Counted from the first letter of the stretch, positions 48,328-57,531 are shown. The stretch: 64,000 nt of DNA from Naasia sp. SYSU D00948 (GCF_017916515.1 NZ_JAFMTA010000001.1:1725127-1789126), one strand, 5' to 3'. The notes: generated by a model not told the origin, from the letters alone. Numbers and translations are program-made.

Positions 48328-49344
48328 ATGCCTGACCAGCCGCTGACCCTCGTGAGCGTGGGCTTCGAGGCCGAGTACCCGCTGCTGCGGCTGCAGGCGC
48401 GGTCCCTGGCGCGGTACCTGGAGCCCGCGGACGTCCGGGACATCCTGCTGATCGACAACGGCGCCTCGCCGATGCCGCAGAGGGTCCGCGACGAGATCCT
48501 CGCCGAGTACGGGCCGCTCGCATCCCTCGTCACGATCCTGCGCCCTGACGAGATCACGGCGGGCACGCGAGGGGTGGGGTGGAGCACCCAGCAGGTGCTG
48601 AAGCTGGCCGTCGCCCACCGCGTGAGCACCGACTTCTACGTCGTCCTCGACGCCAAGAACCACCTCGTGGGTCCACTCTCGCCGGAGCATTTCCGCACGC
48701 CGGACGGACGGCTGCGCGTCCCGTCGTACAGCTTCGCGACGCATCCGCTGCGGAAGGACCTCGAGCACGTCCTCCGCTACCTCTCCCTCGATCCTGCGGG
48801 CTACGTCCCCCGCTTCACGGCGACCGTCACGCCGTTCGCGCTGCGCACCGATCTCGTGCGGGCTCTGATCGCCGACATCGAGCGGAGGACCGGCCGCCCC
48901 TTCGCCAAGGAGTTCCTGAGGAACGAGCTCACCGAGTTCTTCCTCTACTCGGGGTGGATCATCGCTCGGGGGCCCGGGCTCGAGCAGGTCTACGACCTCG
49001 ACATGCCCGCATCGCCCGCGCTGTGGCCGAAGGCCGCGAACGAGGCAGGAGTCCGAGCCGCGATCGGCACGGTCGAGGAGCGGTCGGCGCCGTTCTTCGC
49101 GGTCCATCGGCGGGCGCTGGCGGGACTGCCCGATGATGGTGCCGCGCTGCTCGCGCAGTTCTGGGCCTCGCGGGCGCTGTTCCCGTCCGTCTCCGAGGCG
49201 CAGGAGTTCATCTCGGCGTTCCGGGTCGCCTTCGACGAGCAGGCGCGCCGCCAGAGGCGGCGGGATCTGCCGAAGAAGCTGCTCGCGGCGCCCCGGAAGA
49301 TCCGCCGCAGGGTCCAGGAGCGGCTGGCCGGGCTGCGCGGGTGA
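48328..49344 (+). CDS. DUF6492 family glycosyltransferase-like protein
   Basis: A 338-residue soluble protein. DILLIDNGASPMPQR, the TDFYVVLDAKNHLVGPL segment and FLYSGWIIA recall the DUF6492 family, thought to be a GT-A-like fold in actinobacterial and other polysaccharide loci; the LDAKN word takes the place of a DXD motif. ATG 48328 has a good ribosome binding site. The C-terminal 60 residues are basic. It is transcribed alone and its role is inferred from context; it could transfer a sugar or sugar phosphate. Confidence 0.7.
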   Translation: MPDQPLTLVSVGFEAEYPLLRLQARSLARYLEPADVRDILLIDNGASPMPQRVRDEILAEYGPLASLVTILRPDEITAGTRGVGWSTQQVLKLAVAHRVSTDFYVVLDAKNHLVGPLSPEHFRTPDGRLRVPSYSFATHPLRKDLEHVLRYLSLDPAGYVPRFTATVTPFALRTDLVRALIADIERRTGRPFAKEFLRNELTEFFLYSGWIIARGPGLEQVYDLDMPASPALWPKAANEAGVRAAIGTVEERSAPFFAVHRRALAGLPDDGAALLAQFWASRALFPSVSEAQEFISAFRVAFDEQARRQRRRDLPKKLLAAPRKIRRRVQERLAGLRG

Positions 49345-49403
49345 CCACGGGCACGCGCGTCCGCCCTCGTCGCTGAGTGCGGCCGACGAGTGCCGGAACT
49401 GGG

Positions 49404-50516
49404 CTACCCCAGCTGCTCGCCGGCCGGCTGCACCGCAGGCGCGGGGCGTGGCTGCCGCCTCGGCTGGGCGAGCCGCTTCGCCGGCTTCTCGACGAGGAAC
49501 CAGCTCGCGATCGCGAGCGGGATCGTGAGAACGACGCTGATCACGCCGAAGAGCAGCGGCGACCACGCGACCAGTGCGGTGCCCGCGAGGATCTGCTGCA
49601 CCGGGAACGCGTACACATAGGTGCCGTAGGAGATGTCGTTGCGCATGCGGAGGCGCTCGTCCTTGATGAGTGCGCCGCACGCGAGCAGCACGTACGCCAG
49701 CGGGATCGCCGCGACGAGGCGGTAGTTCGGCAGGAAGGTCGACGCCAGGACGACGACCGCCGCGACTCCGATGATCCAGCCCCGGACCGGGATCCGGTGC
49801 TGGAAGCGGTACAGAACGGCGCCCGCGGCGAACATGAGAGCGAAGCGACCGGCGAGGCCGACGTAGTGGTTCTCGATGCCGGACACGGATGCGACAGCCG
49901 CGGCCAGAGCGAGCAGGAAGACGACCGGGATGGTCCAGCGCCGCTTGAGCAGCTGGAGCACTCCGAGCGCGAGGACGCCCAGGTAGCACAGGAACTCCCA
50001 GAAGAGCGTCCAGAGCGAGCCGTTCCAGACGCCTTCATAGGGCACGAGCGCCGGTGTCCCGGCGATGTCCCACTGGTTCATGTAGAGGAGCGAGTTCCGG
50101 AAGAAGTAGGCGATCGCGTCCGGCCCGTACGCTCCCGGCAGGGAGCCGCCGGACAGCCACACCCCGAGCGGCGCGAGCAGCAGCGCGGTCACCACCAGGC
50201 AGACCCAGAATCCGGGCAGGATGCGCGCGATCCGGGCGGTGAGGAACCGGCCGACCCGAGGTTTCGACACCCAGCTCCCGACGATCAGGAACCCCGAGAT
50301 CGCGAAGAACCCGTCCACCCAGATCTCGCCGAGGAGCTGCCGCGCCGGCCAGAAGCCGATCTCACGGCCGGTGAGCGGGAATGCGTGCCAGAAGATCACC
50401 CCCGCCGCGAGGATCAGCCGCAGCAGGTTGAGGCCGTTGAGCCGCGGGTCGAACACGCGCCCCAGCGCCCCGACCGGACCGCCGTCGGAATGTGCGACGG
50501 ATCCGGTCCTGTTCAT
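49404..50516 (-). CDS. Acyltransferase 3 (OafA-like O-acetyltransferase)
   Basis: A 370-residue membrane protein with about ten helices. LNLLRLILAAGVIFWHAFPL carries the catalytic His of the acyltransferase-3 family (PF01757), and VDGFFAISGFLI and the later RIARILPGFW are the next conserved words. These enzymes move acetyl groups across the membrane onto sugars. ATG 50516 is chosen over the TTG codon just before it. It has no SGNH domain. It likely decorates the exported polymer. Confidence 0.9.
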   Translation of the reverse strand: MNRTGSVAHSDGGPVGALGRVFDPRLNGLNLLRLILAAGVIFWHAFPLTGREIGFWPARQLLGEIWVDGFFAISGFLIVGSWVSKPRVGRFLTARIARILPGFWVCLVVTALLLAPLGVWLSGGSLPGAYGPDAIAYFFRNSLLYMNQWDIAGTPALVPYEGVWNGSLWTLFWEFLCYLGVLALGVLQLLKRRWTIPVVFLLALAAAVASVSGIENHYVGLAGRFALMFAAGAVLYRFQHRIPVRGWIIGVAAVVVLASTFLPNYRLVAAIPLAYVLLACGALIKDERLRMRNDISYGTYVYAFPVQQILAGTALVAWSPLLFGVISVVLTIPLAIASWFLVEKPAKRLAQPRRQPRPAPAVQPAGEQLG

Positions 50517-50707
50517 CAAGAATCCGCCTCGTGGGGAATGTCGGGTGTATCGGCCGCGCCGCCCTCAGTCTAAGGAGACCCATTTCCGCGGGCGATTGCG
50601 GCCTTCCCCCCAATGCGAGGGCGATTTCGGGTTCGAGGGGCAGGGGAAACGCTAGCCTCGATTCCGAACTTCCGTCCATCCGTTCACCCGAGACGAGAGG
50701 AAAGGCC
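50517..50707. promoter_or_regulatory. Divergent promoter region
   Basis: TAGCCT at 50653-50658 (plus strand) and TAGACT (50572 to 50567, minus strand) are TANNNT -10 candidates for the phosphatidyltransferase and acyltransferase genes. GAGAGGAAAGG lies before ATG 50708. The stretch between is unusually rich in short C and G runs but no gene is visible. Confidence 0.4.
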
Positions 50708-51550
50708 ATGGGAGACGATGTCGCTGCGGCGACGATGCGCTCTCCGTCTGCCTCGCCCGGGCGCTACTCGTTCAGGACGGCCCTCCGGCGACTCGCCGAG
50801 GCTCAGAAGCCGGCGGCTCGCGGCGCCCCCGCCTACTCCGTCTACGTCAACCGCCGACTCGGCAGAGTCCTCGCCGCGGTGAGCTACGTCGCCCGGCTCT
50901 CACCGAACGGCGTGACGGCGATCAGCGCCCTCTTCACCTTCTCGGCCATCGCCGCCGTGGCGCTCCTTCCGCCCTCGCTCCCGCTGGCGATCGCCGTGGT
51001 CCTCGGGCTCGTCCTGGGCTACGCCTTCGACTCGGCCGACGGGCAGCTCGCGCGGCTCACCGGGACCGGCGGTCCGGCCGGCGAGTGGCTCGACCACGTC
51101 GTGGACTGCGCCAAGACGTCGAGCCTGCACCTTGCCGTGCTCATCTCGATGTACCGCTTCTTCGACCTGCCCTCGACCGCGCTGCTCCTCATCCCCCTGC
51201 TCTATGCGATCGTCGCCGCCCTCAACTTCTTCGCGGTGATCCTCAACGATCAGCTCAAGGCGGTGTACTCGGGAAGCCGCCATTCCGTCTACTCCTCCGG
51301 CGGCGGGACGCTCAAGCGCTCCCTGCTCGTTCTGCCCACCGACTACGGATTCCTCTGCCTGGCCTTCCTGCTGCTCGCCGTTCCGTCGGTGTTCCTCGTC
51401 GTGTACTCGCTGTTCTTCCTGGCGAACCTGCTGCACACGGCGCTGGCCCTGCCGAAGTGGTTCCGGGACATGAAGGCGATCGCCCCCCGAGCCGCCGGTG
51501 CCCCGGCGGCTTCCGGCACGACTCCGGGGATGGGCGAGCAGCCGAGTTGA
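50708..51550 (+). CDS. CDP-alcohol phosphatidyltransferase family protein
   Basis: A 280-residue membrane protein with the full signature D-x2-DG-x2-AR-x8-G-x3-D-x3-D: Asp108, Asp111, Gly112, Ala115-Arg116, Gly125, Asp129 and Asp133, in FDSADGQLARLTGTGG and GEWLDHVVD. These residues bind CDP and two metals. Around six helices follow. The family makes phosphodiesters from CDP-alcohols, such as phosphatidylinositol or phosphatidylglycerol phosphate. In a polysaccharide locus it may form a special lipid anchor or an alcohol-phosphate link. It is translationally coupled to the flippase gene downstream (TTGA overlap). Confidence 0.88.
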   Translation: MGDDVAAATMRSPSASPGRYSFRTALRRLAEAQKPAARGAPAYSVYVNRRLGRVLAAVSYVARLSPNGVTAISALFTFSAIAAVALLPPSLPLAIAVVLGLVLGYAFDSADGQLARLTGTGGPAGEWLDHVVDCAKTSSLHLAVLISMYRFFDLPSTALLLIPLLYAIVAALNFFAVILNDQLKAVYSGSRHSVYSSGGGTLKRSLLVLPTDYGFLCLAFLLLAVPSVFLVVYSLFFLANLLHTALALPKWFRDMKAIAPRAAGAPAASGTTPGMGEQPS

Positions 51551-53106
51551 CGCGCCGAGCTCAGGCGGGGTCCACAGGCTCCTCAGCACCCGCCGACAAT
51601 CTGGCGCATTCGGCCTCCCGCAGCGCCGTCGTCACCATGGCCGGGCAGCTGGGACGCGTCCTCGTGCAGGTGGCGGGAGTGGTGGTCCTCGCCCGGCTGC
51701 TGGATCCGCAGGACTACGGGCTCCTCGCCATGGTGATGGTGATCATCGGCATCGGAGAGGTGTTCCGCGACTTCGGCCTCTCCACGGCGTCGGTTCAGGC
51801 GAAGACGCTCTCGGACCAGGAGAGGAGCAACCTCTTCTGGATCAACTCGGGGATCGGTCTGCTGCTGGCCGGCGCCGTCGCGGCCTGCTCGCCCCTGGTC
51901 GCCCTCCTCTTCTCCGACGAGCGTCTCGTCGGCCTGACCCTGGTGCTGTCGGCGACCTTCCTGTTCAACGGCGTCGGCACCCAGTTCCGGGCCGACCTCA
52001 ACCGGGGACTGCGCTTCGGGCGCCTCGTCGTCGCGGACATGGCCGCTCATCTCCTCGGGCTCCTGGCCGGCGTGGTGATGGCCCTGGCGGGCTTCGGCTA
52101 CTGGGCGCTCGCGGGGCAGCAGATCGTCCTGTCCGTCGTGACGCTCGTCGCCGTCGCCGCTCTGACGGGCTGGCGGCCCGGACGCTACCGGCGTGACGTC
52201 CCGATCCGGAAGTTCGTGAGCTTCGGCGCCGACGTCGTCGGAGCGCAGCTCCTCGGCTATGCCAGCAAGAACGTCGACACGATGGTCATCGGCGTCACGC
52301 TCGGCGCCACCCCTCTGGGGCTCTACAACCGGGCGTACCAGCTCCTCGCCCTTCCGCTGAGTCAGGTCAATGCGCCCGCCACCCGGGTCGCCCTGCCGGT
52401 GCTGTCCCGGCTCCAGGACGATCGCGAGCGCTTCGCCGCCTACCTGCTCGCCGGGCAGACCGCGATGCTGCACGTGGTGGTGACGATCTTCTCGCTGTCG
52501 GCGGCTCTCGCCGTCCCGCTCGTCGAGCTCGTGCTCGGGACCAAGTGGGCGGCGGCCGCTCCGCTCTTCCAGATCCTCGCGGTCGCGGGCGTCTTCCAGA
52601 CCGCGGGGTACGCCACCTACTGGACGTTCCTGGCGAAGGGACTCACACGCTCGCAGCTGCTCTGGCAGCTGGCGTCCCGGCCGCTCGTCATCGGCGCGGT
52701 CATCGCCGGCAGCTTCTGGGGGCTCGCCGGCATCGCGACGGCCTATGCGGGGGCGAGCGTCGCCACCTGGGCGTTGGGCCTGCTCTGGATCGGCCGGGCG
52801 TCGGACGCCCCCACCGGTCGCATGGCGATCAACGTGCTCCGGGTGATCGCCGGCTACCTCGTCTGCGCCGCAGCCGCCTACGCGGTCTTCCGGCTCCTCG
52901 GCGACGCCCCGGCGGTGCTGGTCGTCCTGGCCGGTGCCGGAGCGTGGCTCGCCGCGTGGGCCCTCGTCGTCGCCGTGTGGCCGTCCTTCCGCGCGGACGT
53001 CGTCACGATGCTGCGGATGGCGCGTCTTCTCCGCGGAGGGCGGGGGCGAGCGCAGGACGCAGCCGGGCCAGGCCGTCGATCGCCTGCCGAAGTCGGGAAG
53101 TCGTGA
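51547..53106 (+). CDS. Wzx-like lipopolysaccharide/teichuronic flippase (MOP superfamily)
   Basis: A 519-residue protein with about fourteen helices. VVVLARLLDPQDYGLLAMVM, GYASKNVDTMVIGVTLG, LGLYNRAYQLLALPLSQVN and APLFQILAVAGVFQT are typical of the WzxC/TuaB/colanic exporter branch. TTG 51547 overlaps the previous TGA. Its last 104 bases overlap head-on with the end of the pyruvyltransferase gene on the other strand. It exports lipid-linked units, like its distant relative at 45209, but is of another subfamily. Confidence 0.9.
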   Translation: MTRRAQAGSTGSSAPADNLAHSASRSAVVTMAGQLGRVLVQVAGVVVLARLLDPQDYGLLAMVMVIIGIGEVFRDFGLSTASVQAKTLSDQERSNLFWINSGIGLLLAGAVAACSPLVALLFSDERLVGLTLVLSATFLFNGVGTQFRADLNRGLRFGRLVVADMAAHLLGLLAGVVMALAGFGYWALAGQQIVLSVVTLVAVAALTGWRPGRYRRDVPIRKFVSFGADVVGAQLLGYASKNVDTMVIGVTLGATPLGLYNRAYQLLALPLSQVNAPATRVALPVLSRLQDDRERFAAYLLAGQTAMLHVVVTIFSLSAALAVPLVELVLGTKWAAAAPLFQILAVAGVFQTAGYATYWTFLAKGLTRSQLLWQLASRPLVIGAVIAGSFWGLAGIATAYAGASVATWALGLLWIGRASDAPTGRMAINVLRVIAGYLVCAAAAYAVFRLLGDAPAVLVVLAGAGAWLAAWALVVAVWPSFRADVVTMLRMARLLRGGRGRAQDAAGPGRRSPAEVGKS

Positions 53107-54133
53107 TGGCGAGGGTGTCGTGGACCTGACGACGGAGCTCGTCCTCAGGCGTCCCGTCGAGGAGGGCGAGCGTCCGCTCGGCCGGCGCGCTCTCGCTGCG
53201 GAGGTCGAGCGTGTGCCGCCAGCCGAGGTCGCCCAGCAGGGGAGCGAACTTGCGGGAGTACGCCCAGGCGATCGCCGGGGTGCCCGTGGAGATGGCGTTG
53301 AGGCACGCGTGCATGCGGGACCCGATCACGAGGCGGGCGGAGGACACGGCGGACCGCACCTCGTCGAGGGAGGCGGGGACGACCGCCTCCAGTCCGAGCT
53401 CCTCGGCGAGCTCCCGGACCACCGGGACGTCGTTGTCGGCCGTCGGGTTGTCGATCACGTGGGCGAGCAGCGCCACCTCGCGTCCGCGATCGCGGAGACC
53501 GGTGATCAAGGCACGGATCTGCGTGCGGTAGTGCTCGGGGTCCGCGTGAGCGGAGGAGTTCCAGAGCAGTCCCGACACGTTGAGGAGCACGTCCCTGGCA
53601 GGGCCCGGAGCGGGCTGGGGAAGCGCGAAGACCACGTCCGTCGCGACGACGTCCACCGGCCTGCGCAGCGACGCGGCGTAGGCGGCGCTCGCCGAGTCGC
53701 GTGCGGCGACGAAGGCGGCCCGCTTCAGCACCATGCGGGCGCCGAGGCGGAAGCGGCGCGTGCGGAAGGGGCCGACCGTCTGAGGGGTGAGGACGAGCGG
53801 GATGCGCAGTCGCCGTGCGGCCAGCTGCACGTAGAGCATCCGCGTGATGCGGCGGGGGCCGTAGATGTCGGCGAAGCTGTCGCCGGCGCCCGTGTCGAGG
53901 ACGAGATCGAAGCGCGAGAGCCACTCGCGGATCGGGCCGCGCGGTTTGATCAGATCGCGCTTGATCAGCCCCATCGAGGGGGAGAATCCGTCGGCGTTCT
54001 TGGCGAGGTCCTGGAACTCGATCTCGATGTCCGGGCCGAGCGCCTGGCGGGCCAGCGATTCTGCGCCTCGGGCGAGCGCCCGCACTCCGAGGTTGGCGGA
54101 GCGGTCGTCAGCCCACAGAACCAGTACCCGCAT
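53003..54133 (-). CDS. Polysaccharide pyruvyltransferase
   Basis: A 376-residue GT-B-like enzyme of PF04230. MRVLVLWADDRSANLGVRALARG at the start, LVLDTGAGDSFAD, LVLTPQTVGPF, FVAARDSASAAY and GSRMHACLNAISTGTPAIAW (20 residues) are the family words seen in CsaB, PssM and WcaK. It adds a ketal-linked pyruvate from PEP to a sugar. It may give the polymer negative charge or an SLH-binding group. The gene stands alone on the minus strand, and its 3' end overlaps the flippase gene by 104 bases. Confidence 0.93.
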   Translation of the reverse strand: MRVLVLWADDRSANLGVRALARGAESLARQALGPDIEIEFQDLAKNADGFSPSMGLIKRDLIKPRGPIREWLSRFDLVLDTGAGDSFADIYGPRRITRMLYVQLAARRLRIPLVLTPQTVGPFRTRRFRLGARMVLKRAAFVAARDSASAAYAASLRRPVDVVATDVVFALPQPAPGPARDVLLNVSGLLWNSSAHADPEHYRTQIRALITGLRDRGREVALLAHVIDNPTADNDVPVVRELAEELGLEAVVPASLDEVRSAVSSARLVIGSRMHACLNAISTGTPAIAWAYSRKFAPLLGDLGWRHTLDLRSESAPAERTLALLDGTPEDELRRQVHDTLAITTSRLRQAIDGLARLRPALAPALRGEDAPSAAS

Positions 54134-54204
54134 GTCTTCCTCTCGCGTGGGGAGGCCTGCCCGGCCGAGGCCCGGAGAAGCCTACCGGACGGGGTGGGAC
54201 GGGT

Positions 54205-56091
54205 ATGAGCGACGCTGCGCGGACCGCCGTGATCGTGGTCAACTTCGGCATGCCGACCCTCCTCGAGCGGAACTTCGCCGCACTCGACCTCGAGGCGGCC
54301 GGTGCACGCCTCATCGTGGTCGACAATCGGCGCACCCCGGAGGAGTCGGCCGCGGTGGCGCGCCTCGGTGCGCGGCACGGCTGGACGGTGCTCCTCAACG
54401 AGGACAACGCCGGGTTCGGCGCCGGCGTGAATCGGGGAGCCGCGGCCGCCATCGGCCTCGGCTGCGATGTGCTCGTGCTCGCGAACCCGGATCTCGCGCT
54501 GCCCGCGGACGTCCTCCGCGAACTGGCCGCGGACTGCCGCCGCGATCCCGTCGTGGTGGTCAGCCCGCGCATCCTCCGGGAGGACGGCTCCACCTGGTTC
54601 TCCGGGGGCACGATCCTGGTGGACGAGGGGCGCGCGTCCACCGCCCCGAGCAGGCGCAGCGAGGACGCGCGCGGCTGGCTGTCCGGGGCATGCCTCGCCG
54701 TCCATGCCGACCTCTGGCGGAAGGCCGGGGGATTCGACGAGCGCTACTTCCTGTACTGGGAGGACGTCGACCTGTCGTGGCGCCTGGTGGCGGCGGGTGG
54801 GAGGCTCCGGGTCCGTCGAGACCTCGAGGTCGTGCATTCGGTCGGCGGCACCCAGGAGGGGAGCGGCAAGTCGCCCACCTACGTGTACTGGAACTGCCGG
54901 AATCGCCTGCTCTTCGCGGCAGCCCACCTTAGCGAGGCGGAGCGGAGGCGGTGGGAGCGGCAGAGCATCCGGTACGCGCGCTCGGTCCTCCTGCGCGGCG
55001 GCCGCCGGCAGCTGCTGCGGCGCTTCGTGCCGCTGACCTCCGCAGCCCTGCGCGGCACGCTCGCCGGGCTCCGGATCTCGCGAGCGAGCCGAGGGGCCCC
55101 CTCGCCTGAGCGTCCCCTGACGGTGCTCCAGTCCCTTCCCGTGGGATCGCGCGAGACCAATCCCTACCTGCTGCAGCTCCTCGACTCCCTCTCGGACTCG
55201 GCCCGAGTCCTCCGTTTCAGCTGGCGCCGCGCCCTCGTGGGGAAGTACGACGTGTTCCACGTCCACTGGCCCGAGCGACTGATCCGAGGGCACAGTCGGC
55301 TCAAGACGGCGGCGCGCCGAGCGCTGTTCCTCGCCCTCCTGATCCGGCTTCGCCTCGCCCGGACGGCCGTCGTGCGGACGGTGCACAACCTCCGCAGCCA
55401 CGAGGAGGGCGGCAGGGTCGAGCAGTGGCTCCTCCGCGCCCTCGAGCGGCGCACGTCCGCCTTCATCCGCCTCAACCCCTACACCCCGGTCCCGCCGGGG
55501 GCGCTGGCCCGGACCATCAAGCACGGGGACTACCGCCAGTGGTACTCGTCCTACCCGCGTCCCGAGCGGGTGCCCGGACGGCTCCTGTTCTTCGGGCTCG
55601 TGCGCCCCTACAAGGGCGTGACCGAGCTCCTCGGTGCTTTCGGCGACCTCCGGGACAGCGCCCTCCGCCTGCACGTCGTGGGCAAGCCGGGCACGTCGGC
55701 CGACGAGGCGGCGGTCCGCTCGGCCACCTCCGACGACCGCGTCGACCTGCGGCTCGGGTACGCGGACGACGCCGACCTCGCCCGCGAGGTGGGGGAGGCC
55801 GAGCTCGTCGTCCTGCCCTACCGCAACGTGCACAACTCGGGTGCGGCGATCCTCGCGCTGTCGCTCGACCGTCCGGTCCTGATGCCGCGCGCCGACGTGG
55901 TCGATTGGCTGCGCGACGAGGTGGGGTCGTCGTGGGTGCTCACGTACGACCCTCCGCTCACGTCCGAGGCGCTGGCCCAGGCGCTGTCCGAGGTCCGCCG
56001 GGCCGGCGCGGTACGGTGCGTCCTGCAGGACCGGGACTGGCCGATGATCGGGCGGGAGCATGTCGACCTGTACAGAGAGGTGCGCCGATGA
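54205..56091 (+). CDS. GT2-GT4 fusion glycosyltransferase
   Basis: A 628-residue protein of two transferases. Residues 1-290 are a GT2 of the rhamnosyltransferase type: TAVIVVNFGMPTLLE, LIVVDNRRTPEES, NEDNAGFGAGVNRG, LANPDLALP (metal-binding Asp96) and YFLYWEDVDLSWR. Residues about 305-628 are a GT4-type GT-B domain: LTVLQSLPVGSRETNPYL, YDVFHVHWPERLIRG, RTVHNLRSHE, RLLFFGLVRPYKGVTELLG and VLPYRNVHNSGAAILALS. Both halves look complete. Fusion should couple two successive sugar additions. The ATG is 54205 with GGGACGGG upstream. The last four bases overlap the Wzy-like gene. Confidence 0.88.
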   Translation: MSDAARTAVIVVNFGMPTLLERNFAALDLEAAGARLIVVDNRRTPEESAAVARLGARHGWTVLLNEDNAGFGAGVNRGAAAAIGLGCDVLVLANPDLALPADVLRELAADCRRDPVVVVSPRILREDGSTWFSGGTILVDEGRASTAPSRRSEDARGWLSGACLAVHADLWRKAGGFDERYFLYWEDVDLSWRLVAAGGRLRVRRDLEVVHSVGGTQEGSGKSPTYVYWNCRNRLLFAAAHLSEAERRRWERQSIRYARSVLLRGGRRQLLRRFVPLTSAALRGTLAGLRISRASRGAPSPERPLTVLQSLPVGSRETNPYLLQLLDSLSDSARVLRFSWRRALVGKYDVFHVHWPERLIRGHSRLKTAARRALFLALLIRLRLARTAVVRTVHNLRSHEEGGRVEQWLLRALERRTSAFIRLNPYTPVPPGALARTIKHGDYRQWYSSYPRPERVPGRLLFFGLVRPYKGVTELLGAFGDLRDSALRLHVVGKPGTSADEAAVRSATSDDRVDLRLGYADDADLAREVGEAELVVLPYRNVHNSGAAILALSLDRPVLMPRADVVDWLRDEVGSSWVLTYDPPLTSEALAQALSEVRRAGAVRCVLQDRDWPMIGREHVDLYREVRR

Positions 56092-57428
56092 GCGAGCGCG
56101 GAGTGGTGACAGGAAGCGGAAGCGGGCTCGCCGAGCCGCTCGCCGCTGACCGTGAGGAGGAGCGGGGCTGGCGGCCGTGGCGGACCGTGGGCATCGCGGC
56201 CCTGGCCGCGCTCGTGTTCGTCATGCTCTTCCCGGCCGTCGTCTCCCGGTACGTCGCCGTGCCGTACGTGGTCTTCACCCTGCTCTGGGTGTACGCCGTC
56301 ACCGCGCTGATGCGCCGGGAGGGCCTCGGCGCGCGACTCGCGGTCGTCATCGCCGCTCCGGCCCTGGTCTTCGCCGCCACCTACTACGTGTTCTCGCTCC
56401 CGCCCGTGCTGGTGGAGCCGCTCGGGGTGCTGCCCGCGGTCATCCGGGCGTACCTCCTCGTGCCGCCGCTCGCGATCGTCGCCGGTGCCCTGCTCCTGCG
56501 CGACCCTGTCCTGCCGCTCTTCCTGCGGATGCTGCGCATCGGCGCGGCCGTGCTCGCGGTCCTCGCTCTCGTCGAGCACATCCGGGGCTCGTTCCTTTTC
56601 CCGGGCGGCATCTCCGAGATCGGTCTCGAGAAGTTCACGAGCGTCAACGGCGACAGCTTCCTCGGCGGCGGTGTCCGCGCCGTCGTGGCGACCGAGCACC
56701 CGCTCGTGCTCGCCGCGATCCTCGCGACGACGCTCCCGATCACCCTGGCGCGGGTCACGGCGCTGCGGCTCGCCGAAGCGCTGCTGCTGCTCCTCGGCAT
56801 CGCGGCGACGGACAGCGCGGGGCCCTTCGGGCTGGGGATCATCGCCGTTCTCATCGTCCTCCTGGTCCCGCGCTCCATCCGGTCCTCCGCGCTGGTGCGG
56901 CCCTCGACGGCCGCCATCGCGTTCACGGGCATGGTCGTGCTCTGCGCGCTGCTCGCCACGTTCGTGTGGGAGCCGGCGGTGGACGAGCGCGCCGGCGTCG
57001 ACGCCAGCACCCAGTACCGGTTCGCCCTGTACGCGCTGGCGCCGGACATCCTGGCCGACTACCCGCTGGGCTACGGCATCGGGGAGAAGCCGGCGGGGGT
57101 GCTCCTGCTCGAGCACAACGGCATCCCGCTCGATGTCAGCAAGACCGTCGACTCGGAGCTCGTGCTCCTGATGATCCAGTTCGGGATCGTGGGCGCGCTG
57201 GCATTCCTCACAGTCCTCTGGCTGGGCGTGCGCCGCCTGGCCGCCGGAGGTGAGGGTCGCCTGCTCTCCGCGATGCTCGTCATGCTGACCGCGTGCGGGC
57301 TGTTCCTCGCCCTTCACACGTGGTCCGGCCTCGCTCCGCTATGGGAAATCCTGATCGGAGCCGTCATAGCGACGCACAGGAGTCCCCGAAAGGGGGATCC
57401 GGCTGTCAGCCCGAGCGAGGGACAATGA
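56088..57428 (+). CDS. O-antigen polymerase/ligase-like membrane protein
   Basis: A 446-residue protein with ten to twelve helices. A long loop (DERAGVDASTQYRFALYALAPD then LADYPLGYGIGEKPAG) near residue 310-345 is the Wzy_C-type loop, with the STQYRFALY arginine often catalytic. ATG 56088 overlaps the previous gene (ATGA). It is the third polymerase/ligase-like gene in the window, after 24542 and 41171. It belongs to the unit GT2-GT4 fusion, Wzy, BY-kinase. Confidence 0.82.
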   Translation: MSERGVVTGSGSGLAEPLAADREEERGWRPWRTVGIAALAALVFVMLFPAVVSRYVAVPYVVFTLLWVYAVTALMRREGLGARLAVVIAAPALVFAATYYVFSLPPVLVEPLGVLPAVIRAYLLVPPLAIVAGALLLRDPVLPLFLRMLRIGAAVLAVLALVEHIRGSFLFPGGISEIGLEKFTSVNGDSFLGGGVRAVVATEHPLVLAAILATTLPITLARVTALRLAEALLLLLGIAATDSAGPFGLGIIAVLIVLLVPRSIRSSALVRPSTAAIAFTGMVVLCALLATFVWEPAVDERAGVDASTQYRFALYALAPDILADYPLGYGIGEKPAGVLLLEHNGIPLDVSKTVDSELVLLMIQFGIVGALAFLTVLWLGVRRLAAGGEGRLLSAMLVMLTACGLFLALHTWSGLAPLWEILIGAVIATHRSPRKGDPAVSPSEGQ

Positions 57429-57456
57429 GGGCGAGTGCGTGAGACGCACTCCTCAT
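57425..57456 (+). terminator. Hairpin over the stop codon before BY-kinase 2
   Basis: GAGTGCGT (57433-57440) pairs exactly with ACGCACTC (57444-57451) around a three-base loop, and ATGAG/CTCAT (57425-57429/57452-57456) extend the stem beyond a three-base bulge. The TGA stop of the Wzy-like gene lies inside. It could terminate, attenuate or protect the mRNA end between the polymerase and kinase genes. Confidence 0.55.
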
Positions 57457-57531
57457 CGTCGTCGACCCGAGGCGTCCTTGAGGAAGCAGCCCGAGCGGCG
57501 TACCCGACGTCGCTGAAGGAAGGAACACCCA

